From NCBI GenBank assembly GCA_003427395.1, contig BFEA01000270.1:1742758-1780873 (forward strand): 38,116 nucleotides of DNA, given 5' to 3'. This stretch comes from Chara braunii (taxonomy: Eukaryota > Streptophyta > Charophyceae > Charales > Characeae). The position numbers and the translations under genes were made by a program. The notes below the pieces were generated by a model that was not told the origin of the DNA, made no database searches, and saw only the letters and a program-made list of their open reading frames with translations. The stretch's first letter is position 1. Every line of letters begins with the position of its first letter. This document shows positions 1 to 10,090 of this stretch, piece after piece.

Positions 1-86
<86 letters not shown>
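1..86. repeat. (GA)n microsatellite at window edge
   Basis: An uninterrupted GA dinucleotide run opens the window. It ends directly at sequence that matches the part of element A's LTRs lying just after their own (GA)n tracts (from about 1486 and 17508). The run is therefore the internal microsatellite of a truncated LTR rather than an independent locus. Its true length extends beyond the window. Confidence 0.95.
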
Positions 87-90
<4 letters not shown>

Positions 91-441
91 CAACATTCGG
101 ATTCAATGTTGACATTGGGGCAGCGACATTGTGGGGGACTATTTTCGGATCGGTATCGACGACATTTTGGGTTGGTAACATTCTCCAATGATCTCCATAT
201 CTCCCCCCCGTTCTTCTCTCCTCCCTCCTCATCTATATATGATTGTGTGCCTGGCACCCTTCGTTCTTGTGTTCGGCGTCAGGCCACTCACACCATGTGA
301 TGATGATTATGGTGATGTTGAGTCTGTGTCACGACGTTGATTGGGTCTGATTGTTCGTATTCCAGTCTTCCGCTGTGCTATCATTGCTCATCTTTGAGAG
401 GTCAATTTTTGGTTCTGGTCTGGGCCATTTGGCATGCTACA
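1..441 (+). mobile_element. 3' part of an LTR of the element A family
   Basis: From 87 on, the sequence follows the 3' portion of the element A LTRs: a block beginning about ACATTGGGGCAG, then a pyrimidine-rich stretch, a GATGATGAT run, and the terminal block ending in GCTACA. No primer-binding site follows 441, whereas one follows 1740 in element A. This end is therefore a 3' LTR or solo LTR meeting host DNA. The right flank (442 on) reads as a tRNA A-box-like sequence on the minus strand. The copy keeps a roughly 100-bp segment that element A's 5' LTR has lost, so it is not a simple duplicate of that LTR. Confidence 0.8.
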
Positions 442-747
442 GTTAACCAACCGAGCTACAGTCTTGCATGGTCTGAACGTGTGCTACGCTGAGCTCTAGT
501 GAGTGACAAGTTTGTGAGCATCCAGACAACACCATGGACCAACTGTGCAAGCAAGCCAATCATAGTCTAGACCCAACATACAACGCAATGGATGATCCCT
601 TGGAAGGTGTGCACGCAATGTCTATAATAGCTTACCTGCATCAACCCAATTGGGTATGCAATTGACCTTTAGTGTCTCTGCGCAGAGGTGCAGAGTTTTG
701 CACCCGCATCCTCAGACCACAATGCGCATTGACAACTGGTACCCTAA
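442..747. other. Unassigned flank between two LTRs, tRNA-like at both ends
   Basis: I see no credible gene here. The first 20 bases are the reverse complement of a near-consensus tRNA A box (minus strand TAGCTCGGTTGGTTAAC). The last part (about 690-743), read on the minus strand, contains GGGTGCAAAACTC at about 692-704, which resembles a pol III B box. Both features matter for the target-site argument in the findings. Confidence 0.5.
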
Positions 748-1060
748 TGTGGCATACTCAGTTCCACACGGGCCCAGCAGGGCCCGACCAGGTAGGCTAG
801 GGTTAGGTCTGTGTCGTTTCGGCCCGCATTAGGGCCCGTAGGGTCTGTTGGTTAGAGTTAGGCCGACCGTACCAGTTAGAGGCCCTGTAGGCCTCATTTC
901 TGATTCAGGCCCTGGCGCACATTTTGGACCCTGACCTAGAGGCTTTGCCATTTCAGCAGGCACTTGGGCGGTTGAGGCCCAACCTCAGTTTGGGCGCCCA
1001 TTAATTGAGGCCCAACCTCAGTTTGGGCGCCAGGACTCAGCAGCTGAGGCTGACCCAGCG

Positions 1061-1070
1061 CTATATATAG
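1061..1070 (+). promoter_or_regulatory. TATA box of element A 5' LTR
   Basis: CTATATATAG lies about 315 bp into the LTR and is conserved in the 3' LTR (15687-15697). It is followed in both by the same CTGG(C/G)TCCGGCCTCAGTCAGG block. Position, and conservation while neighbouring sequence drifts, fit a U3 promoter with transcription starting a few tens of bases downstream. The start site itself is not visible. Confidence 0.6.
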
Positions 1071-1315
1071 CTGGCTCCGGCCTCAGTCAGGGCATGGAGT
1101 AGAGGATCGAGTGGAGGCATACTTCGGGCGATGGCAGTACAGTAGTAGTCGACGATAGGCTAGTCTTCCAGCGCTGGGCGCTGATCGAGTAGAGTAGCGC
1201 AGGGAGGGAGAGATGGTGGCAGAGGCCATGAGGACTTACCGGAGACTTACCTGCGACGTCATCGCCCCAGCTTCGTCTTCAGCATGTCCGTACCTACATC
1301 AAGGCGCCACCTTTC

Positions 1316-1375
1316 GTATATATATATATATATTTGTGACGATATATATCGTCAAATAGAACTGCCCGGTAAACC

Positions 1376-1418
<43 letters not shown>

Positions 1419-1419
1419 N

Positions 1420-1485
<66 letters not shown>
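1316..1485. repeat. (TA)n and (GA)n microsatellites inside the 5' LTR
   Basis: A short (TA)n at 1316-1333, a spacer, then (TA)n to 1408 passing directly into (GA)n to 1485, with one N at 1419. The same compound tract occurs at the equivalent place in the 3' LTR (17312-17507), and its GA part opens the window. It is therefore a resident part of this LTR family. Confidence 0.95.
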
Positions 1486-1489
<4 letters not shown>

Positions 1490-1742
1490 ACGACATTTGG
1501 GATTCAGACTCGACATTGGACAGAGACGTTGGGGGGACTATTTGGGATTGATATCAACGACATTTGGGTTGACGACATTCTCAATTTCTCATCTCCTCCC
1601 CCCTCTTCTTCGTCTCTTAGTCTGCATTTCGACATTGATTGGGTCTAATCATTGGTATTCCAGTCTTCCGCTGTGCTATCTTGCTCTATCTGTGAGAGGT
1701 TGGTTCTTGGTTCTGGTCTGTACCATCTTGGTATGCGACAGT

Positions 1743-1754
1743 TGGTATCGGAGC
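1743..1754 (+). other. Primer-binding site, initiator tRNA-Met type
   Basis: TGGTATCGGAGC begins two bases after the 5' LTR. It differs at one base from the classical plant initiator-Met primer site TGGTATCAGAGC. It would pair with a tRNA 3' end GCUCCGAUACCA. Element B uses exactly the same variant on the other strand (25435-25446). Confidence 0.88.
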
Positions 1755-1793
1755 AGACCTCTCGAAAGAGGATCTGCCCAATCAAGAACTAAC

Positions 1794-1825
<32 letters not shown>

Positions 1826-1826
1826 C
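1794..1826. repeat. (TTGA)n short tandem repeat
   Basis: About eight TTGA units lie just downstream of the primer site in the untranslated leader of element A. No function is visible. Confidence 0.85.
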
Positions 1827-2056
1827 TGATCAATAAAGTAGGAATTCATCAAATTTCTGCAAAAAAAAATTATTCTGTTATACTTAAGTTGTCATCTTGA
1901 TTAGCGCTAATTAACACTAACCCCGGATCTACGCTAATCTGCGATTAGCATTCTAACCCTAATAAAGATTAATTAATGGATTAAAGTTTGGCAACTTCTT
2001 TTTCTTTCGTTTTCTCTTTTTTTGTTCTAAGTTGCTAATTTCTAAGTTCGCACTTT

Positions 2057-2272
2057 CGGCATTTCGGGAAATCCGCGAATTCCGCGAATCTCGGAATTCC
2101 ATGATTTTCGGTTTTTCGAAGGAAAAAAAAATAAAAAATTCGGCGTTCCGTGAAATCCGCAAAATCCGCGAATTTCAGAATCCCGAAAATGTCGGCATTC
2201 CGTAAAATCCGCGACTTCCGCGAATTTTGGAATCCCGAAATTTTCGGTCATTCCGCGAATTCCGTGAAATGC
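2057..2272. repeat. Leader array of about 52-bp self-complementary repeats
   Basis: About four degenerate units start near 2057, 2141, 2192 and 2245, each opening CGGCNTTCCG or CGGTCATTCCG. They carry CCGCGAATT and GGAATCCCGAAA blocks that are partly complementary to each other. A roughly 30-bp A-rich stretch interrupts the first unit. The array sits between primer site and gag, the untranslated leader. The rest of the leader up to about 2640 is AT-rich with poly-T and poly-A runs and no gene. Confidence 0.7.
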
Positions 2273-2647
2273 AAAAGTAGCAACTAGGGTTAGGACAGGT
2301 TTCTCGTTCTTAAACAATCCTGTGTCTAATCGGACTTAGGATTAGTTTCTACTAACTTTCTAGAAATTAGGTTATTGCAGATTTCATTTTTTAAAAATAT
2401 TTTTCCTCGAAATTATTTTTGAAAATTTCTCACGAATTTAAAATCTTGCGATTCTTTTGCTAATTCCGTTAACAAGTGAGATTCGTTTTTTTTTTTTCCA
2501 AATTACAAAATCCGAATTTTACTCTTTTACTGCTGGTGATCTAATAGATGCCTCACTAATTCTCAAATCGACATATTTATATATAAAAAAAAAAGATCTT
2601 TTTCTTTTTCATTTTTTTTTTCCTGTTGATTAGTACCTGGGATTGGA

Positions 2648-4335
2648 ATGGAGGCACAGGGCAACCCCACGGTGGACAAGGCTGCATCCGGCAGTCCACG
2701 CGAGGTGTGCAGTGTGAACCCCCTGGTCCCACAGGTCCAACAGGTGGTTCCCACTGCGACACCTGCGGGAGTCCTCGACGCTGCGCTAGTCCGACAACCG
2801 GGTGAGACAATGCCGGCCTTCTTGGCCCGCCTGTCCACCTACATGCAGCAGGTACAAGAAGAACAGCGACGCGAAGTCGCAGCCGAAGGCGCACGCCTCA
2901 ACGCCATTGCACACGACGCGGAGCAACGACGCCGGCAGCTTGCTGAAGCAGCTGCCAACCATAATAAAGCTCGACGAGATGCCGCATCTGTCCTCATGCA
3001 GCAGGAAGTCGATCATACTGCCGCACTCCAACAATGGAACTTTGTTCCGACCGAGACGCACATGGAACCAACTGCGGAGGAACGAACCAAGTCAGCCTCG
3101 CCAACCTCATGCACCAACTCCTCCTAACTTGCAATTGGAAACAAGTGGAGCTGGCGTGGCAGACTCGCATCATTTCGGACTATGACGAGACTCACAAGAG
3201 TTTCCATGTCCGCCTCGAGGAATTGGAGAAGGATGATGTGCCGCACAGGCACATGGCATCCTCAAGCATCGATCCATCGGTCCGCGAACTGGAGGACGAA
3301 TGGATCACCTGGTAGCACTCATCGGCAATTTGAACAACTTCGAACGAACGACGACCATCAATCAACAAATGGCCGCAGTACAAGCTGACCTGCGCCAGCT
3401 GCAGCAGCAACTGGACGGGACCTGACATCACGACGCCCAGACAGTACAAGATGCCGAAGTTCAGCATCGAGAAGTTCGATGACTACCACAAGGCGGACCC
3501 CGTGACTTGGTGGCAGGGTTTCACCAACAAGCTCTCCATTCACTTAGTCCCGCCAGAATTGAAGATCTCAACTCTTTACCTTTGCAGCACCGGTGCCAGC
3601 CAAGTGTGGATCAACCACCTGGCACAAACCGAAGGCGTCGAGATCGCAAAACTCTACACCAAGTTAACTCGGGAGACCGTCACTAAGAAGCGGCGGAAGC
3701 GCTTCATCGTCGACGACACTCAAGGCAAAGGAGCAAACCGGATCTTCGCCATGCACCAAGGCAGCCAGCCAACACGCAAATGGCTAACTGAGTAGCAGAA
3801 AGTTTCGACAATTTCGAATCTGGATATACCATTCGTGCATCTTCGTCGCGAATTCTTCCAGCGGTCGATTGACGCATTGAGCACGGTCGTTGGGGAGCGC
3901 AACTTGTACACAGACTTTGACCAGATCGTGGACAAGGTGCGCAAAGTAATCCAATCAAATCGGTGGGTCGCGAACGATCTGCGAACCCAACCAAATTTTG
4001 TGGAGAAGGGCAAAGGCCCGCGAACGCAGCAAGTCGCTGCTGTCCAACCAGATGGACAGGATGATGACCAGGGGCTGACTCACGAGTCTACTCAAGGAGA
4101 CGGAGTCAACGTCCTTCCGCCACGACGCAACAGCAAGAAGAAATAGGCGAAATCTGCGTCAACAACGGAAGTCGGACAACCGAATGAGCCATGGAAGAAA
4201 TTACACCTCACGGAGGAGCAATACAAGCTCCGCCAAAAGTGGAATTGCTGCTACTGGTGCAACAACACCAAGCACACGACGTCGCAATGCCCTGACAAAG
4301 GCAAAGAAGACGTCCGCCCACGACAAAGCACTTGA
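2648..4335 (+). pseudogene. gag: Element A gag (capsid/nucleocapsid), broken
   Basis: Gag would form the cytoplasmic particle that packages element RNA. Reading starts at ATG 2648, and an alanine/glutamate/arginine-rich coiled-coil stretch follows (about 2810-3030). It then shifts frame near 3090. A frame-1 segment hits a stop near 3313, and a short frame-3 segment holds MAAVQADLRQLQQQLDGT. Frame 1 resumes at 3451 with a capsid-type segment starting MPKFSIEKFDDYH and including DPVTWWQGF. In-frame stops lie at 3793-3795 and 4144-4146. Further on in the same frame is a CCHC zinc knuckle, C-x2-C-x4-H-x4-C (CYWCNNTKHTTSQC), at 4249-4290. The knuckle identifies a nucleocapsid domain. At least two frame changes and three stops make it non-functional. 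Confidence 0.85.
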
Positions 4336-4639
4336 AACTGAGCTCCGCGGGAAGTGAGGTGACTCCACTTCCTACTCCGCCGGACATGGTTGCCTTGCTA
4401 GCAACCTCCTCCACGTCCGGGGAACATGCGTATGTTGCAAGTCTTCAAGAGAGTTATGAAGAATATGTTGTCCAGCTGGTCACGTCGTTGGACCAACCTC
4501 TCCACGTGCAAGAGTCATAAGCGTGCGCAACTTCATCACCATCGCCAAGTGAACCAGCATCCTCGCCGACACTACTTGGGGACTCGTCGGTATGGTCTAG
4601 ACTTGAGGACCTCGACCCACTGACGCCGGAGGACTTCCA

Positions 4640-5302
4640 ATGGATGCCTCTTCCTCCATTTGGTTCCTTGTTGAAGCCACATTGCAATGCCCTAATGACA
4701 AAACTACGCAACTACTTGCATGCTGCGGTACTCCGTTGATGGAAGACGGAGTAGCGGTTGTTGACCTTCGCAAGTACATTGCGAAGATCGACCGTGAGTA
4801 CGCCATGCAACGGTACGACAACATCGACGCACGGTCACTATACATCCGCATTCAGATCGGGAAGGCGACCTGCCGCGCCTTGATTGATTGTGGAGCTACT
4901 CGCAACTACATCAGCCAAGACTTCACGGCGCGCGCCGGCCTTGGGCCGCGCGTTCGAAGGAAGTCGCAGCCCACGCAAGTCAAGGTGGCCGATGGTCGTA
5001 CACACAAGTCCATTGACTGGTGCGTTGACTCCGTCCCCGTGTACCTCGCCCCGCATGCACGAGAAGCTATGTCCTTCGACATGTTGGACACAAAGTTCGA
5101 CATGATTTTGGGCATGTCCTGGCTGCGCAGCGAGGACCACCCGGTGAACTTCTACCGCCGCACTGTTCACGTTTGTGGCCGGAATGGGGTACTTGTCCCA
5201 TGTACGGTCCCCCCACCTCACCCTTCGATTGGTTGTCACGTTGTCGGCGCGAATACCCTTACAAGGGTATCCGCCCTGGTTTTTGCAAGTGACAGAAAAT
5301 AA
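4640..5302 (+). pseudogene. pol: Element A aspartic protease domain of pol
   Basis: This open stretch carries a retropepsin domain that would cut Gag-Pol. The active-site region reads LIDCGATRNYIS, i.e. D-C-G-A where the family usually has D-[ST]-G-A. A second conserved block, FDMILGMSWL, marks the flap-distal hydrophobic strand. The reading frame continues past GRNG and VPCTVPPPHPS, which normally leads into the linker before RT. Here it stops at 5300-5302 after about 15 codons of unrelated sequence, because foreign DNA begins near 5250. The region 4332-4640 upstream is the out-of-frame gag/protease linker. Alternative start codons are irrelevant, as protease was made as part of a polyprotein. 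Confidence 0.85.
5253..5270. repeat. Perfect 8-bp inverted repeat at the left edge of the insertion
   Basis: ATACCCTT-AC-AAGGGTAT can fold into an 8-bp stem with a 2-base spacer. It sits exactly where protease coding sequence gives way to foreign DNA, so it may be a terminal structure of the inserted element. No matching copy was found near 12.1-12.27 kb. Confidence 0.6.
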
Positions 5303-7480
5303 GTTTGAAAGTTTAAGCATACTGCGCTAGGCGCGGTTGTGTCTGCGATTTACGTTGGCCAAAATGGTTGGCTAGAATAGAGAGTGTGTGGACGCGCAGA
5401 CTTGGGGCGTGCGTGATCTTTTTAGTTGTTGATGACCGAATGGTCGGCGTGGTCGCCGGCTGGGATTTTATTCTGATTAAACAGGGATTAAAAAGATTAT
5501 GTCTCGGTGACTGGTGTGCTTGCCTGTGACCTGTGCGTACGTACGGAGGACTGCAGCGACAACAAAATGACTTCTGAAGGCGTTTCGGTAGTACGGCGCA
5601 TCGCGCAGTGTCCGCTTATTTAGGCGGCAGCCAGAGCTAGACCCAGACTCGGGCCTAGCGCTATTAGTTACGGTGCTGGACTTTCGTCTGAGAGGTTCAG
5701 GGGTCGAGACCGAGCGGTGACGACGTGGGAAAATCAGAGTGGCGCGAAGGGACCGAGGGGGTCGAGGGCCGGTGGGGCTATCCCCCTTGGTTTTGCCGAC
5801 GGCGGCGTCCGATTGGTGGTGGCAATTGCTAAGTAATTCGTTTCAGTGCTGTGTTTTTAATAAATTTTGTTATACTCCGGCGTGCCGTTGACCTGAACGG
5901 GATTCCGGATTCTTGACGGTCGTCACAACGATCGAGGATCGTGATCACGCGCCTTTTTTGGTTGCCTACGAGTTCATGCGTGTCGGGGCGTCGACAGAAT
6001 TCCCCTACCCGGCCCGCCTCGAAGAGATGGACCGAAGAGGCCAATACTTAAAGAGTGGTGGGGTTCGTGGTCGTGGCTTCCCTTGCAACCCACTTTGGGG
6101 AGTGTCAGTAGCCTGAGGCAAGGGGGAAGCCGGAGAACACTTTGAGCGGGCCGCCGGGAGGCGGCAGTTGACTAAGGACCGTACCGGACCCAGTCCGCCA
6201 AGGCCCATGCTCAGGCCTTACGGCAGGCCGAGCCTTTAGTACTGCGGCCAATTGTTTGGAAGAAGGTTTGGCCGGTGGGAGCCCGAGGGGGCGGTAGGCT
6301 TCGAACAACACTGAGGAGGCAGTGGTGACAGTCTGCCGGGTGGAGACCAGTTGGGTACAGGGGCAAAAAGGGACTAGTCGGGCCGGCCCTACTGCTCGAC
6401 TACGTGCCGCTACAAGGATAACAAACTCGGGTAGGAGGGGATAGCGGACAGGACAGATAGCGGGGCGCTGATCCGCTGTGTCACGAGGAGCGGAGCGCTG
6501 TGGACAGGCACGAACGGAGCGGGGGACGATGGGAAGGCCAGGACAACGAGAGTGAGGAGTAAGGGAACGGATCGGGACAGGACCCTGCGGCAGATGCATG
6601 CGGGGCGGAGCGCAGTCGGAGCGGGGGAAGGGCAGGCAGCGTGCGGCGGAGCGAAGTGCCATCGAGCGAGGTGGGCAGCGCTGAGGCAGGCAAAAGGGGG
6701 CGGTCGACGGGCGAGCTGCTACATCCGCCTTTGCGGATTTCGGTCTGTATGACCGGAGCTCTGCGGCAGGTATCGGTCAGGGCCTTTTGAAGCGCCTGGG
6801 CCAGCGAGGGGATACTCGACACAGAGGGAAGTAAGGGGAGGCCGCAATAGCTGAGCCGAACCTGGACGGGGAATGTGCGCAGGGTGCATGAGCAACGAAG
6901 ATGGAGGTGGCCGCAGGGAAGGAGACGGGCGGAGCGAGGCAGCAGGCGCCGACATCAGGTGGAGAGAGGCAAAGGCCGACGGGTAGCAACAGGGGATGGA
7001 CGGTGGCAAGGGCTGAGAGGAACGGATGAACATAGGCGGGATCTGCGCCAAGGTGCATTCAGGGGTGAGAACGAAGATAGCAGGGTGGTGGGCTCGGCGC
7101 ACTGAGAGGAACACGGCTCTCTCGACCTCAGCGGAACCGGGAGAGGGGAGAGACGATCCGGGGGTTTTTGCCCCGTGCGAATCCGATGGTGAAAACGAGT
7201 TCGCAAATGGTGGTGTATAGAGGGAGATAGATGAGATAGGAGGTGCGTGGTATGGTTGGAGATGGCGGGGAGGTGAGCGGTGCAAGTGGGAAGTGAATAG
7301 CCCGCGCGATTCGTGAGAGGACCGGGCGGGTGGAGGATCGAAAATGGGAGTTCAGGGCACTGCGAATCCATTAGTGAGCTAGGAACGACGGGGGAGTCAG
7401 TAGAGTGGAGTTAGTAAAGAAAGCAGCTGCGCAGAGTTATGGCGATGGGGAGAATGAACCTTTCCGGATTTCTGTAGAAG
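5303..7480. other. GC-rich, gene-poor stretch of the insertion
   Basis: Open frames up to about 190 codons exist on the minus strand (6105-6662, 6719-7285), but they are proline/serine/arginine-rich. They look like by-products of strongly purine-rich plus-strand sequence. I recognise no domain. At 5655-5715 there is weak tRNA-like text (GGGGTCGAGACC resembling a B box). No gene is supported. Confidence 0.5.
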
Positions 7481-9070
7481 ATTCATTCACCTTTTTTTTC
7501 CCTGTTTATCTTCTGTCTGTTTTTTTTCTTTTTTTCTTTTTTTTATTATTATTTCCTCATAGCAAACAGCGTGAGATCGGCCACGAGGTTGAGGACTTAC
7601 CTGTAAGACGGTGCGATGGCCGTCCTGTCAGTCGAAGAAGCCGTTCTGAAGCTCCCCGAGCCGTGAGAGGTTAGCGAGAGAAGGGGGGGGTGAACTTGGT
7701 CGGCCTTTTGAGCTGCTGTGCAGGACGAAGCGGGACAGCGAAGCGGACAAGGGGGGGGAGAGCTAGCAATGGAACTGAAGAGAGTAGAGAAGGAGATGGG
7801 GAGTGGGGTACCTATCGCCGGAGAGCTAGAGTAGCAGGCGGCTGGAGTGACCGGGCCTTTACGTGCCTCACCTGGCCTTACGAGCTGTTATAGGCGGCTG
7901 CAGTTGTTGCAGGCTTCATCATTCGGGCTTGCTGCCAACCACGGGGGCCGACCCGAAGATGGCTGTTTGGGGACTAGGCGACTACAGCTCGCCCTGGGGA
8001 GCGAGAGTGTAATAGGACGGGGCAGTTGGTTGCCAGGTCTGGTCCAAGAGTGCCCTTGCTGCCACTTGCTGCGGATTTTTCCAGGTTTGATTCCGGGCAC
8101 TACGGTGCTGCGGGCGGTGTTTCCGTGTGTACGGGGGAGCAGTTGGCGAAGGACAGAGCTGCAACATACGGCTGGCTGCTGCGTATTGGGCGCGAGACTA
8201 TTGCTGTGGCTGTTGGCTGGGCGGGGACGGCAGCTGCTGGCGGCCGCTGTGCACAACTGCTGTGTCCGTTGACTGCGTATGACCTGCTGCTGCCTCCGCT
8301 AGCTGTGTACGGACTGTGGCTAGACTGTTGGGACAGCGGTGCAGCTGCCTTTAGCCTTGTGTGGGCCTGTGGCAAAGACTGCTGCAGTTGAGCCTAATCG
8401 CCGTTGCTGCTGTTGTTGGTGCCGCAGGTACGACGGTTGTTTAGAGCCATGTGACTGCAACTTTTCCACGGGGAAGCGACGATATAGAGTGAGAGGAGTG
8501 TTTGGGCTCAGGGGTTCAACTTTGGTTTGACCAGGCGGGTGTTACTTGGCCGCCATTGTGGGGCCCTCAGGCGAGTCAAGATTTCTAGGCCCTTTCCTGG
8601 GAGTCTGAGAGCACCCCTCTTGTATCTGAGAGGCTGAGCCATTCTCTTTTTGCCCTTCTTTCTCTAAGTCTAGTCTGTTGGTTCTGAGAGGAAGGCGGCA
8701 GGCGGGATTGCAACCCATAATCCGCGCCAAGGCCTCTGTGGGAGGTTCGCCCCACCGATTGCGGGAGCTCTGCCGGAACTCAGGAGGAGTTATGGAGGCA
8801 GGGAACTGAAAGGTAACCATTGCTTCCCCCTTATATACCCTGTTATAACCCATATCTGTACTTCTCTCTATGCGTTGATTGAGTATGTTGCGTGCACCCT
8901 TATTTTGACTTTGGTTTAACTGACAAGACCAATTCATACTAAATAAAGGAATGTGTGTGTGCAATCGCAGTTTCAGTTTGTTGATTGCCTGAACGCAGAT
9001 TGTGAACACAAAGGGGGTGCATCTGGGGGAAGGGTGGGTGAAAGGTGGTTTTGCCTGAGGCTGACAGGGT
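7481..9070. other. Pyrimidine tract, then GCTG-rich DNA without a recognisable gene
   Basis: A run of T and CT occupies about 7490-7555. Just after it, at 7595-7603, lies ACTTACCTG, a perfect splice-donor motif on the minus strand. From about 7880 to 8440 the plus strand is rich in GCTG and CTGCTG. A 155-codon minus-strand frame (8542-9009) has no recognisable domain and no supporting context, so I do not call it a gene. Confidence 0.45.
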
Positions 9071-9077
9071 CCTATGG

Positions 9078-9890
9078 GGTCAGACCAGTTCCATAAGATT
9101 GGACGGCCTGACCGCTGTGTTTATTTTTGAATTGCATGGAGAGTCAGACCAATTCCATAAGATTGGACGGTCTGATTGCTCTGAATTGTGAGGGTTTGGG
9201 GCCAAACCTGTACCATAAGATTGGAGGGTTTGGTTGCCATGTTTGATTGGGGCTTGTTCTGTTTCTTTTGCTTTTGATCAAGGAGGCCTAAGCAAGTCCA
9301 TAAGATTGGACGGCTCAGCCCCTTCCTGTTTCATTCTGAGGGAGTAATTCTCGCTGAGGGCAGGGCATGTCCATAAGATTGGACGGCCTTGGACTCATGC
9401 CGCACACAGTGGGATCAGAGAGAAACGAACCTGGCAGAGGACCAGATATGTTCCATAAGATTGGACGGTCTGGCCCAATGCCTCGCACATGCTGGAACCC
9501 ATAAGATTAAAATTTGGCTATATTTTTATGCTATCCTATTTATGAACAGGCTAGCTAGGCATGGGTTCCATAAGATTGGACGGTCTCGCTATAGCTTATC
9601 ATGAAGTGAAGAAAGTATAACTAAGAGTATAATTGAAGGTAACCCTGGGCAGGCTGGACCTTGTTCTAAGATGAACGGCTCAGTCCTATGCCCAATGTTT
9701 GAACATTAAGTTCAGAGAGGTATATATAATCTGGATATTAAACAGTTCGAGGCGACTGAGCCTTGTTCTAAGATGAACGGCTTAGTCATATGCCCAAAAG
9801 GAAGAGAGAAGTAGTTGTGCAACCTGTTCGTGTATACTCAATGGCTGAGTCAGGCAGGTTCCATAAGATTGGACGGCTTGACTTTATGCC
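9078..9890 (+). repeat. Array of about 10 hairpins with invariant TAAGAT loop
   Basis: Eleven TAAGAT hexamers start at 9094, 9158, 9216, 9301, 9374, 9456, 9502 (degenerate), 9571, 9667, 9769 and 9864, spaced 46-102 bp apart. Most are enclosed by TCCA/TGGA, but two (9663-9676 and 9765-9778) use GTTC/GAAC instead, so the inner stem pairs with changed bases. Outside lies a second, variable stem: TCAGACC/GGTCTGA (9144-9150 with 9169-9175), CCAAACC/GGTTTGG (9202-9208 with 9227-9233), GACTGAGCC/GGCTTAGTC (9754-9762 with 9779-9787) and GTCAGGC/GCTTGAC (9849-9855 with 9876-9882). Concerted stem changes suggest selection on, or repeated copying of, an RNA or single-stranded DNA fold. I do not recognise the family. 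Confidence 0.8.
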
Positions 9891-10090
9891 CTATGTAAGC
9901 TGGGTATAAGGGAATAAAGCATCGAGAGATTACGAACTATTGTCTGCCAAGTTGGCTTGGGGATGGTGAGAGTACTTACCTTTGTGGTTTGGCCTGCATG
10001 TGACTGAGGGAGGCTACTACTTGGTGTGAGTTTCAGTTTGACAGGTAGTTGTTGTAGTTGCTCGCCACGTGCTAGAGCGATAGGAGTTAG

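Larger units (their letters stand above)
748..1740 (+). repeat. 5' LTR of element A
   Basis: The repeat begins TGTGGCATACTCAG and ends GCGACA, giving TG...CA termini. It is paired with the copy at 15389-17868. It contains a TATA motif, an internal (TA)n/(GA)n tract and two antisense splice-donor-like sites (1234-1240 and 1245-1253). Relative to the 3' LTR it carries a short extra duplication near 990-1030 (the block ending TTTGGGCGCC occurs twice). It lacks roughly 100 bp present at about 17645-17750, including the GATGATGAT run. The LTRs have thus diverged by indels as well as substitutions, which argues for an old insertion. Confidence 0.9.

Noticed and set aside
5655-5715. Possible tRNA gene or SINE head (GGGGTCGAGACC as B box)
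   Set aside because: A box is weak and no cloverleaf could be completed by hand; not enough to call.
6105-7371. Minus-strand open frames of up to 188 codons
   Set aside because: Proline/serine/arginine-rich composition from purine-biased DNA, overlapping frames in several phases, no domain and no homologous motif.
8542-9009. 155-codon minus-strand frame as a host or element gene
   Set aside because: No recognisable domain, composition or neighbour supports it; one frame of this length is expected by chance in 7 kb.
9078-9890. CRISPR-like appearance of the repeated CCATAAGATTGG motif
   Set aside because: The shared core is only about 16 bp, spacing is irregular (46-102 bp), the outer stems vary together with their partners, no cas genes exist, and the context is eukaryotic.
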